NCBI GenBank assembly: GCA_039804165.1
Contig: JBDRZZ010000004.1
Span: 1-64,000, forward strand
From: a candidate division WOR-3 bacterium
Lineage (GTDB): Bacteria > Hydrothermota > UBA3072
DNA: 64,000 nt
Direction of reading: 5' to 3'
Shown here: in pieces, positions 15,285 to 23,741 of the stretch
Layout of the letters: the number at the start of each line of letters is the position of its first letter
Position numbering within the stretch: position 1 is the first letter of the stretch
Program-made: the position numbers and the translations under genes
The notes under the pieces: generated by a model
The model's input: only the letters and a program-made list of their open reading frames with translations
What the model was told of the DNA's origin: nothing
The model's database searches: none

Positions 15285-17849
15285 TTAATTCCCAAGTTTT
15301 ACTATCTTTTTTTCTTCTATTTTCTTTCCGTCAATCTTTAAGACGAAGAAATAAATTCCAGAAGATAAGTTCTCACCAAATTTCACCAAATGAATTCCTT
15401 TTTCCAACCTTTCATCCACTAAAGTCCTTACCTTTCTTCCAGTAATATCATATAAAGATAAATTCACTTTACCTGGTGTTGCAATATTCAACTTAACATC
15501 TACTTTACCTACAAAAACACTTGGAAGAATCAAATTTTTCTCTTCTATTTTCTTTTCTAAAGGTTCATTAATTCCAGATCCTCCAGTAAATCCTCCAACT
15601 GCTGCAATTGCATAGGGAATTGAACCATTTGGACAATTGTATCCTTTGACTTTTATTTTGTATGTTCCTGTCTGAGTAGGATTAGGAAGCCAGACAACCT
15701 CAACATTATTCCTCCTATCAAAGTCACCCCCTGTTTGAGAATAACCTCCTGAAAAAACATTACCTTTGTATTCTTCGTCATTTGGAGCTATAACAGTCAA
15801 ATCAAGGTCATTGACAAGAGTTGGATTTACAAGAGGATTTGCCGGATAGTCACTCCAAGCGAGAACAAATTTTAAAGGTTCAGATGGATTTTCTACCGTG
15901 ACAGTATGAACGACAGAATCCCCTGTTGATACAGAGGAATTATCCGAAACAAACAAAACTCTCGATTCTCCAGAAAAGAAAAGAGCATTATCAAGAACAA
16001 CTCTCCCCCAACCTTCAGCCCGATTCGGCACAGGATTTCCTTTTCCTCCTCCAATTCCCATATCAATTGTTGAGGCAATTAGAACAGCTTTCACAAGAGC
16101 TGCTGAAGGATTAAAAGGAGTCCCTGTCAAAGGGTCACCCGTCGGATAAAAACCATCTTTAAAATATTGCCTAATCATCGCACAAGCCCCTGAAACCTGA
16201 GGAGCTGCCTGGGATGTTCCTATCATTCCAACTATCCAGCTATGAGCAGGATGAGTTCCCCAAGTAGTATCTGGTCGTGCACCCCAAAGATAATATCTAT
16301 GAGGATAAGATGAACCTCCAATTGTTGTTCCTCCAGGGGCAACAACATCAGGTTTTATCCTGTTATCGGTTGTCCAACCTCTTGAAGAAAAACTAGCCAC
16401 GGAATCTGGAGAAACATCAAAAGAAGGAACCCAAGATGCTCCAACTGAGATACAATTTTTCGCTGTTGAAGGAGCAGCAACTGTAGTGTCATTAGGTCCA
16501 AAATTTCCTGCCGAAAAAACAACAACAAAATCCTTTTTATTCCAAACCATATTGTCTATCTCTATTGCCCCACCAATATATTCTCCAAGGTACTCACTAT
16601 AATTCCAGGAATTTTGGTGGATTCTTGAATTATTATTATATGCTTTATTCATAACTAAGGTTAAATCAAAAGAGCCAAGTTTACAGGAATCTCCTTTGTT
16701 ATAACCAAAATCTTGGATATAAAGTCTTACAGGAAAAGAATCTGGAACATTTCCCCTTGTCTGCCCACCCCAGTCGTAGATAGACATTAAATTTTTCCCT
16801 CCAGGATAATTGTCCGCGATGGAAGGATTCCCTGCAATAATAGAAGCAACATTTGTGCCATGGGAACAACCTCCCTTAGAAGTAACAACCTCCTTATCAT
16901 CCCCTCCCTCTGGAGTATAAGCCTCAACTACTATATGGGAAGAACCTGGAAGGTCACTTTCTGGATCCTGAAAAAAACCACTCCAGTAATCAAGACCCGT
17001 ATCGAAGATTGTTATAATCTCTCCCTTACCCGTTATTCCTTTCTCTGCAAGAGTTATTCCACTTGTTACTGTATCCCATGATTGTCCTAAATCATTGTCT
17101 TCCTCAATTGTGAAGCTATCTTTTGGAACCTGAACCGAATATCTCCAGGTTGAAGAAGATAAAACTCTTCTTGCATAAGGCTCTATTGATTCAACTTCTT
17201 TTATCCTTGCAAGAGCAAAAAGAGAGTCTGGAGGAATTCTTATTATCATTAAATTGTTATTTTCCTGAACTTCTTGGATAACCGAGCCCCAGCTTTCTAA
17301 TTTACTTGCGATTTCATAAAGTGGACTTTCTGGGAAGAATCTTACCAAAAGATGGAGAAGAGGATCATTTTCCACCCAAAGTTCATCTTTACCACAAGGA
17401 CATTCTCTACTTTCCAATATTCTCAGTTTATTATTCTCAATTTCGCCAATTAAAATTGGTAAGTTTTTATTCTCTCTATGTTTATCTTTTCTTTTATACA
17501 CTCCCGGATGAACCTTATATTCAGGATGAAAGAGACCAATCCAACGCACAAAAGGGAGCTTCTCTATTTCTTTTTTTTCTTCCTTAGTCATCCGAACTAT
17601 GTAAGCAAAATTAGGAATATAAGAATGGAAAACCCCACCTTTTTCGACAATTTTTTCTTTCCACTCAGAATAGATAGGACCTTTAAATTGCAAAATGTAG
17701 TAATTTTCTCCTTCTATTTCAGAAGCTTGTAAAAGCTCTCTAACCTTTGGAACACTTTTCAGCGGGTCAAATTTTTTATTCACAAAAGAAATTGTAAATT
17801 CTTCAGCAAAAAAGGGAAAAGAAACTAAAAATAAAAAGAGCTTTTTCAT
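15285..17849 (-). CDS. Secreted subtilisin-like (S8) serine protease with C-terminal sorting-type domain
   Basis: An 854-residue exported protease. Signal peptide (1-15), then a propeptide-like region (about 18-230). The S8 catalytic domain has D283 (TIFDTGLD), H330 (CSHGTNVASI), oxyanion N449 (FSAGNFG) and S546 (GTSQAAP); all are intact. A beta-sandwich follows (about 650-760, with DLTVIAPNDEEYKGN). The last ~75 residues (GKVNLSLYDITGRKVRTLVD, then SSGIYFFVLKIDGKKIEEKKIVKLGN in part) match the T9SS type A sorting/FlgD-like Ig pattern seen in Bacteroidota and candidate phyla. That suggests export beyond the outer membrane or surface attachment. AGGAGG ribosome site. Likely feeds on external protein. 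Confidence 0.9.
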   Translation of the reverse strand: MKKLFLFLVSFPFFAEEFTISFVNKKFDPLKSVPKVRELLQASEIEGENYYILQFKGPIYSEWKEKIVEKGGVFHSYIPNFAYIVRMTKEEKKEIEKLPFVRWIGLFHPEYKVHPGVYKRKDKHRENKNLPILIGEIENNKLRILESRECPCGKDELWVENDPLLHLLVRFFPESPLYEIASKLESWGSVIQEVQENNNLMIIRIPPDSLFALARIKEVESIEPYARRVLSSSTWRYSVQVPKDSFTIEEDNDLGQSWDTVTSGITLAEKGITGKGEIITIFDTGLDYWSGFFQDPESDLPGSSHIVVEAYTPEGGDDKEVVTSKGGCSHGTNVASIIAGNPSIADNYPGGKNLMSIYDWGGQTRGNVPDSFPVRLYIQDFGYNKGDSCKLGSFDLTLVMNKAYNNNSRIHQNSWNYSEYLGEYIGGAIEIDNMVWNKKDFVVVFSAGNFGPNDTTVAAPSTAKNCISVGASWVPSFDVSPDSVASFSSRGWTTDNRIKPDVVAPGGTTIGGSSYPHRYYLWGARPDTTWGTHPAHSWIVGMIGTSQAAPQVSGACAMIRQYFKDGFYPTGDPLTGTPFNPSAALVKAVLIASTIDMGIGGGKGNPVPNRAEGWGRVVLDNALFFSGESRVLFVSDNSSVSTGDSVVHTVTVENPSEPLKFVLAWSDYPANPLVNPTLVNDLDLTVIAPNDEEYKGNVFSGGYSQTGGDFDRRNNVEVVWLPNPTQTGTYKIKVKGYNCPNGSIPYAIAAVGGFTGGSGINEPLEKKIEEKNLILPSVFVGKVDVKLNIATPGKVNLSLYDITGRKVRTLVDERLEKGIHLVKFGENLSSGIYFFVLKIDGKKIEEKKIVKLGN

Positions 17850-17870
17850 ATAAACCTCCTTTAGTTTATA

Positions 17871-17900
17871 TTAATATGATAAAATTTTTCTAATAGTCAA
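17871..17900 (-). promoter_or_regulatory. Possible promoter of the subtilase gene
   Basis: On the - strand: TTGACT (17900-17895), 18-nt spacer, TATTAA (17876-17871). The -35 overlaps the 3' end of the endonuclease V gene. Moderate fit. Confidence 0.4.
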
Positions 17901-18529
17901 TACTTCCTTGTATTTCTATCTGCAATTCTTAGAGGTTCTGGATACTTGCTATTTCTTGTAAGATTTAATATTAACTTTCTTCCACTTTCAAACCCTATTT
18001 TATGACCTGGAGAAAAGAAAATTGGTTTTGTTCCATCTTTAGTGCAGATAGCTTCTCCAACTTTCTCACCATTATAAAAAATACTTGCCCATTTACCCCT
18101 TTTTCTATCCACCTGGACATAATCTCCTACCAAAAGACTTTTAGCGCATCCAATTGTGGGTAAATCAAAAAGGACTCCAACGAAACAAGCAAGACCTGCT
18201 TTCTTTGGATGAGCAATACCATGTCCATCCACAATTATACAATCAAAAACCTTAGAAATTCTTAAAAGAGCTTTTTCAATAAGAGGTAGTTCTCTTAAAG
18301 CGAATTTTCCAGGTATATAATCCCAAGGAATCTTTTTCTCAAAAGTTACTTCCTCAATAACTTTATTTTCAATTATGTTAAAAACAACACAAGAAACTTT
18401 CGCTTTTTCTTTATAACTCACATCACAACCTACAACATTTATAGGAGAAAAAGAAAGATCTTCCTTAACAACAATTTGTTTTGGAATCATCTCATATAAA
18501 TTTTCAATATTTTTATTGTTAAGAATCAC
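17897..18529 (-). CDS. nfi: Endonuclease V (deoxyinosine 3' endonuclease)
   Basis: DNA repair enzyme that nicks near deoxyinosine. GCDVSYKE carries the first catalytic Asp (D36), YIPGKFALRE the Glu (E80) and IIVDGHGIAHPK the second Asp (D101), matching the D/E/D metal site of the family; FSPGHKIGFESG forms the later motif. Length 210 is typical. The frame opens with a GTG at 18529, and a -10 box ends six bases before it on the - strand, predicting a leaderless mRNA starting at GTG. The in-frame ATG at 18490 would remove part of the N-terminal helix. Confidence 0.9.
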   Translation of the reverse strand: MILNNKNIENLYEMIPKQIVVKEDLSFSPINVVGCDVSYKEKAKVSCVVFNIIENKVIEEVTFEKKIPWDYIPGKFALRELPLIEKALLRISKVFDCIIVDGHGIAHPKKAGLACFVGVLFDLPTIGCAKSLLVGDYVQVDRKRGKWASIFYNGEKVGEAICTKDGTKPIFFSPGHKIGFESGRKLILNLTRNSKYPEPLRIADRNTRKY

Positions 18530-18534
18530 ATCTA

Positions 18535-18563
18535 TAATTAAAAATAATTTATTAAAAAGTCAA
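18535..18563 (-). promoter_or_regulatory. Predicted leaderless promoter of endonuclease V
   Basis: On the - strand: TTGACT (18563-18558), 17-nt spacer, TAATTA (18540-18535), six bases before the GTG start. Confidence 0.5.
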
Positions 18564-18574
18564 TTGAATTTATC

Positions 18575-18603
18575 TTGACAAATTTTCCTATCTTTACTAA
18601 TAA
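18575..18603 (+). promoter_or_regulatory. Predicted promoter of the GT-C-like membrane protein
   Basis: TTGACA (18575-18580), 17-nt spacer, TAATAA (18598-18603). It lies back to back with the endonuclease V promoter. The leader would be only about 8 nt with no Shine-Dalgarno sequence. An ATG at 18607 opens a five-codon frame out of phase with the gene. Confidence 0.45.
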
Positions 18604-18617
18604 TAGATGAAACAAAA

Positions 18618-20639
18618 ATGAAAGAAGAAGGAAGATGGCTTTCTTTTAAAGAGATATTCAAAGATAAAAAGTTTCATCTAGTTGTTTTATTTATTATCCT
18701 TTTATGGGTAATTTTATTACAAATCGTTTATGCTTCTGGAAATAAAGAATTTGTTTTAACTTCAAGCGATGGATATGTCACATTAATTCACGCAAGAACA
18801 TGGTACGAAGGACACCCTTTAAGGATATATCCAGAGGATCCTCCAACTCCAATAAGCCCAATCCCTTATGCAATGTTATTATCAATTGGATACTGGTTAG
18901 GTTTTAAAACTAATAACTCTTTTATTTTTTGGACTTATTTAATTAATCTAATTATGCTTATATTTTCAGCTCTATTTCTTTATAGATTCTTCAACAGATT
19001 CTTCCCTGAGGTTGCCTTTCCTTCCACATTACTAAGCACGCTTTTTGCTCCAATTTTCTATAACTTTTTTAGTTGCACAACAATGCCTTTAATATTTCTC
19101 ACAATTTCAGGGGGACTTGCTTTTTTAGAAAGCTTCCCTTTTTTTATTACATTTGCAATTCTCTCTGGTTTTTCCAGAAATGAAGGAATTTTATATTACC
19201 TATTCCTCTCTTCAATTCATCTTGGAATAAACAGAAAAAACTTTTGGAAAATCGCTCTTGGATTTTTACCTCTTCTTTCTCCTTTCTTCATAAACAAAAT
19301 CCTAATTGGGCAAAGAGTAACTCAGGGAACAGTTTCACAAATACTTTTCCACTACGACAGTTTTGATAATGTGATTATTATTGCGACAGAAAATTTTCTT
19401 AATCATTTAAAATCAACAATCTTAGGTTTTTACAAAATAGGAGAAGATTTTGGTCTTTATAATCAAGCTTATGTAGTCTTTTCTCTTCCACCATTATTTT
19501 TCTTTTTTACTTTAATAGGGTTTTTAGAAGGGAATAAAAAAATTGCAATAAAAACCGCTCTCTTTCTTTTAATCCTTCTTTTAGGAGATTCCTTTACTCT
19601 CTTCACAGGAATGGGTTGCCACAGGCATATTTTACCTTCTTTTCCCATTATATTTGCTTTCTCTTTCCTTGGTTTTATGAAAATGAATAAACTCCTAAAA
19701 GGTTCTTACTTCATAATTGTATCTTTTTTTTCTTTATTCTTCATATCTCAGGAAATTATTTTACTGTCATACATAAGAAATAATGTCATAAAAGCAAAAA
19801 GAGAAAAAGAAGTTGCTCAATATTTACAAAAAATCTTACCAGAAAAAACAGAGATTTTCGATGGAACAAGTGGGTCTACCTCGACCATTTTTGAAGCGAA
19901 GAAACTAAAGTTTATTACTCTTACTCCAAACTTTGACCCTATTCTTGGAAAATATATTTCTTCTTTTTATGAATACACAGAAATATCTGAACTGGTCCAA
20001 AGATATTATTCTAATGTAAAATATCTTTTAACTCAAGAGAATTTTGAAGATAATCCTTTAACAAAATGGTTAAAGAGATTTTCTGTTAAAAAAGAAAGAA
20101 CTTTTTTTTGGGTTGAGGAAGATGAAATTTATAATCTCTATTATATTGAGCTTTCTCCATTAAAAAAGCAACTTTTTGAAAAAGATGTCATAGATGAACT
20201 TGACATTGGAGATCCTTCTTCAGAAAAACTCCATAACTATAAAAGAGTTAATTTTGGGCCAACAAAATATTTTCAGATTTTGTTTAATATTGAAAGCTTT
20301 TATGATGCCGGTAGAATCACAGAAGGATATGAAACTTTTACTCTAAGACAATCTAAAAATAAAGACCTTGAATTAATCTGTTTAATAGGAAGAACTTTTA
20401 AGGGTGAAAAACCAATATTAGGAAAAACACTTTTCTTTCAACCCATTAAAATTGACCTTTCTGACTCTTATTTTGAAATATTTTATAAAGGAAGAAAGAT
20501 TTACACTAAAAAAATAGAAAAAGATTATGAGTTAATAAATATTCCTCTCTTAAACGAAGCTGAAGAAGATCCAATCACACTAAAAGTCGAAGGTAGATTT
20601 ATTTCCTACCACTATTGGATTAAAAGAAAGAATCTATAA
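18618..20639 (+). CDS. Large polytopic membrane protein, GT-C glycosyltransferase-like
   Basis: A 673-residue protein with roughly ten hydrophobic helices between residues 20 and 380 and a soluble C-terminal half (about 390-673). The first periplasmic loop has SSDGYVTLIHARTWYEGHPL, with an early acidic residue as in GT-C enzymes that use lipid-linked sugars. FSRNEGILYYLFL resembles the helix found in PMT/ArnT-like proteins. Substrate unknown and no close family recognised. It is a single-gene unit with its own promoter and a strong hairpin terminator directly after the stop. A role in transferring a sugar to an exported protein or lipid (for example the pilins next door) is speculative. Confidence 0.55.
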   Translation: MKEEGRWLSFKEIFKDKKFHLVVLFIILLWVILLQIVYASGNKEFVLTSSDGYVTLIHARTWYEGHPLRIYPEDPPTPISPIPYAMLLSIGYWLGFKTNNSFIFWTYLINLIMLIFSALFLYRFFNRFFPEVAFPSTLLSTLFAPIFYNFFSCTTMPLIFLTISGGLAFLESFPFFITFAILSGFSRNEGILYYLFLSSIHLGINRKNFWKIALGFLPLLSPFFINKILIGQRVTQGTVSQILFHYDSFDNVIIIATENFLNHLKSTILGFYKIGEDFGLYNQAYVVFSLPPLFFFFTLIGFLEGNKKIAIKTALFLLILLLGDSFTLFTGMGCHRHILPSFPIIFAFSFLGFMKMNKLLKGSYFIIVSFFSLFFISQEIILLSYIRNNVIKAKREKEVAQYLQKILPEKTEIFDGTSGSTSTIFEAKKLKFITLTPNFDPILGKYISSFYEYTEISELVQRYYSNVKYLLTQENFEDNPLTKWLKRFSVKKERTFFWVEEDEIYNLYYIELSPLKKQLFEKDVIDELDIGDPSSEKLHNYKRVNFGPTKYFQILFNIESFYDAGRITEGYETFTLRQSKNKDLELICLIGRTFKGEKPILGKTLFFQPIKIDLSDSYFEIFYKGRKIYTKKIEKDYELINIPLLNEAEEDPITLKVEGRFISYHYWIKRKNL

Positions 20640-20640
20640 A

Positions 20641-20678
20641 AATGGAAAAAGAACGGCAACTGCCGTTCTTTTTCCATT
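20641..20678. terminator. Bidirectional intrinsic terminator
   Basis: Perfect inverted repeat with 18-nt arms (20641-20658 and 20661-20678) closing on a tiny AACT-type loop. The arms carry a GC core (ACGGCA) and A-rich/T-rich ends, giving a T-run on each strand. It lies between the convergent GT-C-like gene and the pilin gene and should serve both. Confidence 0.85.
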
Positions 20679-20694
20679 AGATAAAAATAAAACC

Positions 20695-21177
20695 CTAAGG
20701 CTGTCCACCACCTCCGCCTTGTGGAAGATTCGTTCCTGGTCTCAAAGTGAGATCAATCAACCTATTTTTCCCGTACCCCGTTATTTCATAATATACTCCA
20801 TTAAAATCTGTAGCTTGAGCTTGATTTGCATCCTCAGGTTCATAACCAACCATGCCAGGGCTACCAGCTTGTGCTCCTACTGAAATACATGCGTTAAGAC
20901 CATCATCCTCTAACGTCGCTCCTGTATAAGGATTTTTGTAATTTAAGGGTAATTCATCCTCAATATCGTCAGTATTCGCGGTTCCAGGATAATTTCCATC
21001 ATGATCTACAGCTAATGCTTCAACAGCTACTTGCAAAGTATGCATATTCGACTTTACAGAAGCTTCTCTAGATCTATCTACAACCCTTACAAAGTTCGGG
21101 ATGGCTATAGCTGCAAGAATACCAATGATGACAACCACAACCATTAACTCAATCAAGGTAAAACCACGCTTCTTCAT
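20695..21177 (-). CDS. Type IV pilin/pseudopilin-like protein
   Basis: Class III leader MKKRGFTLIELMVVVVIIGI with prepilin peptidase cleavage at G|F, the conserved Glu five residues after cleavage, and the long hydrophobic N-terminal helix. The C-terminal domain has a GspG/major-pilin-like DHDGNYPGT motif and Ala/Asn/Gly-rich loops, ending in a Gly-rich tail. Start ATG 21177 is preferred over the in-frame ATG at 21204 because AGGAGG lies 6 bases upstream and the leader is then normal length. Total 160 residues. A second pilin gene lies upstream on the same strand. No assembly ATPase or platform gene is in the window. Confidence 0.88.
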   Translation of the reverse strand: MKKRGFTLIELMVVVVIIGILAAIAIPNFVRVVDRSREASVKSNMHTLQVAVEALAVDHDGNYPGTANTDDIEDELPLNYKNPYTGATLEDDGLNACISVGAQAGSPGMVGYEPEDANQAQATDFNGVYYEITGYGKNRLIDLTLRPGTNLPQGGGGGQP

Positions 21178-21249
21178 ATAAAACCTCCTTTTTAAGTTAA
21201 ACATTTCCCATTATTTATATTTTAACATTCAAAAAACGTTCCAAAATTT

Positions 21250-21272
21250 AAGTTCTTATTCTTCAAGAACTT
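21250..21272. repeat. Inverted repeat between the pilin genes
   Basis: AAGTTCTT-N7-AAGAACTT, perfect 8-nt arms. It may end the transcript of the upstream pilin gene or sit in the leader of the downstream one; there is no clear T-run to decide. Confidence 0.45.
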
Positions 21273-21295
21273 GTATTTATTACCTCTTGCAAACC

Positions 21296-21309
21296 GCAAA
21301 AATTTTTGC
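21296..21309. repeat. Perfect 14-bp palindrome between the pilin genes
   Basis: GCAAAAATTTTTGC, self-complementary. Possible protein-binding site or part of the pilin regulatory region. Confidence 0.35.
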
Positions 21310-21327
21310 AAAATAAGTAAAATAATT

Positions 21328-21343
21328 TTTACGAATTCGTAAA
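21328..21343. repeat. Perfect 16-bp palindrome just after the second pilin gene
   Basis: TTTACGAATTCGTAAA, self-complementary, 1 base from the stop codon of the upstream pilin gene. Candidate operator for the downstream pilin gene or weak terminator. Confidence 0.4.
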
Positions 21344-21344
21344 T

Positions 21345-21749
21345 TCATTTCACAAGTCCTTCCGAGAGAATAAGTGGAAGGGGGGCAGCATTTCTTCCCA
21401 ATCCTCTAATTTTGTAATGCTCATATGGTTCAGAAGTCTCGTATTCGACAACTCCCTCAATATCTTCTTCCCTTCCATCTTGAACGGCTGGTGCAGAATG
21501 ATTAAATGGGTTTTTCATATAATCAGGAAAATTATTTATTATAGAGTCTACAGTTGGGGGATATACACTAGAATGACCAATAGCATAAAACTCTACCTCA
21601 AGTTGAGTTATATGCATATTTGATTCAACCTCTGCTTCTTTAGCTCGATTTAAAACTCTCACAAAATTAGGAACAGCAATTGCAACAAGAATTCCAATTA
21701 TCACAATTACAATCATAAGTTCAATTAAGGTAAATCCTATTTTTCTCAT
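21345..21749 (-). CDS. Type IV pilin/pseudopilin-like protein
   Basis: Leader MRKIGFTLIELMIVIVIIGI with cleavage at G|F and conserved Glu5, then a long hydrophobic helix running into NFVRVLNRAKEAEVESNMHI. The C-terminal domain contains HSSVYPPTVDSI, a pseudopilin-like YP motif. At 134 residues it is shorter than its neighbour, with which it shares the N-terminal helix but little else, so they are likely paralogues with different roles. No Shine-Dalgarno sequence; a TTGACT at 21782-21777 with a poorly spaced -10 is the only promoter candidate. Confidence 0.85.
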   Translation of the reverse strand: MRKIGFTLIELMIVIVIIGILVAIAVPNFVRVLNRAKEAEVESNMHITQLEVEFYAIGHSSVYPPTVDSIINNFPDYMKNPFNHSAPAVQDGREEDIEGVVEYETSEPYEHYKIRGLGRNAAPLPLILSEGLVK

Positions 21750-21865
21750 ATTTAAAAATTATAAAAAAATTAAAAAAGTCAACCCTAAAAACTCTAAATT
21801 CAACAAAAATAATTATATGAGACTTGACAAACTTCTTCATTTTATAATCTTGTTTAAGGAGAAAA

Positions 21866-22231
21866 ATGAAGAAAAAAGTCTTATTATTGATTTTACTATG
21901 TTTTCTTACTCTATTCCCAACTTCTTTTATACCCAAACTATTCCCTTTTTGGAAAACTGAATTTTACTGGCTTTTTAAAAAAGAGTTTTTTCATATAGCG
22001 ATTCGATTCTTATTCTATGGAATTTTAGGTTGGCTAATCTCTTCTATCTTATGTGAAAAGAAATTGCGATTTCTTCCATTTTTGATTATTTTGGGCATAG
22101 CAACTTCCCAAGAGTTAATTCAAATGTTAGCTGGGGAAGGTCCATTAGATTTGAAAGATTACTTTGATCTCCTTATAGATTTCTCGAGCGGAGGAATTGG
22201 AATAATTTTATTTTTTTTAAGAAAAGCTTGA
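21866..22231 (+). CDS. VanZ-like small membrane protein
   Basis: A 121-residue protein with four hydrophobic helices (about 4-22, 45-64, 68-85 and 100-117). The motif SQELIQMLAGEGPLDLKDYFDLLIDFSSGGIGI, given here as its key residues (E and Q in SQELIQ, D in LKDYFD, then Gly-rich helix), follows the VanZ-like family pattern. The family has no settled biochemical role; some members affect antibiotic tolerance. Ribosome site AAGGAG. It precedes the sugar symporter, whose own promoter starts inside its last codons. Confidence 0.6.
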   Translation: MKKKVLLLILLCFLTLFPTSFIPKLFPFWKTEFYWLFKKEFFHIAIRFLFYGILGWLISSILCEKKLRFLPFLIILGIATSQELIQMLAGEGPLDLKDYFDLLIDFSSGGIGIILFFLRKA

Positions 22232-22255
22232 CAGAGAAAAAATAAAAATTATCTT
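22228..22255 (+). promoter_or_regulatory. Predicted leaderless promoter of the GPH symporter
   Basis: TTGACA (22228-22233), 16-nt spacer, TATCTT (22250-22255), six bases before the ATG at 22262, which has no ribosome site. The -35 overlaps the VanZ-like stop codon. Confidence 0.55.
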
Positions 22256-22261
22256 TCTAAA

Positions 22262-23701
22262 ATGAAGAAAAACAAAGAAAAGTCTTTTAAAGATCAACTT
22301 TCGATTCCTACTAAATTAACTTATGGTCTTGGAACCGCCTTAGATATGTGGGGTTTTTGGCTTTATCCTGGTGTTGCATTTGCAGTATTCAACATTTATC
22401 TTGGCGTAGAACCTTGGCTTATTGGATTAGCTTTGACTCTTATAAGGATATACGATGCAATTTTGGATCCTGTAATTGGTTGGTTATCAGATAATCTTCG
22501 TTCTCCTCTTGGAAGAAGACGCCCTTTTATTTTAATTGCTGGAATCCTAAGCGGAATAGGGCTACCTCTTCTTTTTGCTGTTTCTCCAAACTGGGCAGAG
22601 ATTAAATTCTTAGGAGCATCAGCAGTTTTCTGGTATATGGCTTTCTCCTCGTTAATTTATATTCCAATTATAAGTGCTTTTTCTGTTCCCTATAACAGCT
22701 TAGGAGCAGAATTAACACCCGATTACGAAGAACGGACGAATGTTATGACATATAGAAGTGCAATGCAAAAAATATTTGAGGTTGGAAACTTTTACGCTCT
22801 TAGGTTTACAAATTTAGCTTGGTTTTTGCTTCCTACAGGAGGAAAAAATACTCTCAAGGGTATTCAAGTTTATACCTCAATTCTCGGAACTCTAATGGCG
22901 ATATTTGCCATAACAATTTTTTTTAAGGTGAAGGAACGTTATTATGATAAGGTTGTTATAAAAATAAAAGACCGCATTTCAATAAAAAGCTCTTTTTACG
23001 AAACACTGAAAGTCCAACCATTTAGGATGCTGATGAGTTTTGGAGGGGCTTTCACTCTCGGAACAAGTATGGTGGGGTCCTTAGGTTATTACACGACTAT
23101 CTACTACGTATGTAAAGGAAACACAATTCTTGGAGACAATTGGAATTTTTGGATGGGAGTTGCTTTTATGATTGGAGGATTTTTAGGAGCACCTATATTA
23201 AACAGAATTGCTCATAAAATAGGAAAAAGAAACGCCGTTGTTATTGCTGCAATTATTGGTATTATTGGATATGGAGGTTCCTGGTATCTCTATACCCCTC
23301 TTGTGCCCTGGTTACAAACAATTGCCTCTGGAACAATGGGAATGGCTGCTTCAGCTTTATGGATGTTACACGGATCAATTGGAGCAGATATTATAGATTA
23401 CGACGAACTCCTTACAGGAAAGCGCAGAGAAGGCTCTTTTACCTCTTGTGGTTCATATATTCTTAAATTGGGTAACTCCTTAGGATATTTCATTTCCGGT
23501 TTAATCCTAAATTTAGCAGGCTTTGATGCTTCTCAAAGGCTACAAGCTCCAGAAACCATCTTATGGATAAGAAGAATGCTTGCTGGAATTCCAGTAATTG
23601 GTTTATTATTTGTGATCTTTTTTGTCTTAAGGATAACACTCACAAAAGAAAAATGTGAAGAGATTAGAAAACTTCTTGAAAAACGAAGAGGAAAAGTTTA
23701 A
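22262..23701 (+). CDS. GPH-family glycoside/pentoside/hexuronide:cation symporter (MFS)
   Basis: A 479-residue transporter with about 12 membrane helices. LTYGLGTALDMWGFWL opens helix 1, the LTLIRIYDAILDPVIGWLSD stretch contains the cation-binding Asp region of GPH carriers, and SPLGRRRPFILI is the family's cytoplasmic loop motif. It lies directly before the GH115 alpha-glucuronidase. It is therefore likely to import a product of glucuronoxylan breakdown, such as (methyl)glucuronic acid or an aldouronic acid, with Na+ or H+. Substrate is inferred from context. Confidence 0.88.
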   Translation: MKKNKEKSFKDQLSIPTKLTYGLGTALDMWGFWLYPGVAFAVFNIYLGVEPWLIGLALTLIRIYDAILDPVIGWLSDNLRSPLGRRRPFILIAGILSGIGLPLLFAVSPNWAEIKFLGASAVFWYMAFSSLIYIPIISAFSVPYNSLGAELTPDYEERTNVMTYRSAMQKIFEVGNFYALRFTNLAWFLLPTGGKNTLKGIQVYTSILGTLMAIFAITIFFKVKERYYDKVVIKIKDRISIKSSFYETLKVQPFRMLMSFGGAFTLGTSMVGSLGYYTTIYYVCKGNTILGDNWNFWMGVAFMIGGFLGAPILNRIAHKIGKRNAVVIAAIIGIIGYGGSWYLYTPLVPWLQTIASGTMGMAASALWMLHGSIGADIIDYDELLTGKRREGSFTSCGSYILKLGNSLGYFISGLILNLAGFDASQRLQAPETILWIRRMLAGIPVIGLLFVIFFVLRITLTKEKCEEIRKLLEKRRGKV

Positions 23702-23707
23702 AAAACC

Positions 23708-23735
23708 TTGACTCCTTCAAACAATTTAATAAAAT
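23708..23735 (+). promoter_or_regulatory. Predicted leaderless promoter of the GH115 gene
   Basis: TTGACT (23708-23713), 16-nt spacer, TAAAAT (23730-23735), six bases before the ATG at 23742. No ribosome site. Confidence 0.5.
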
Positions 23736-23741
23736 TTAATA

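Noticed and set aside
21824-21848. TTGACA and TATAAT upstream of the VanZ-like gene as a promoter
   Set aside because: Only 13 bases separate the hexamers, too short for sigma70; TAATCT with a 15-nt spacer is possible but weak.
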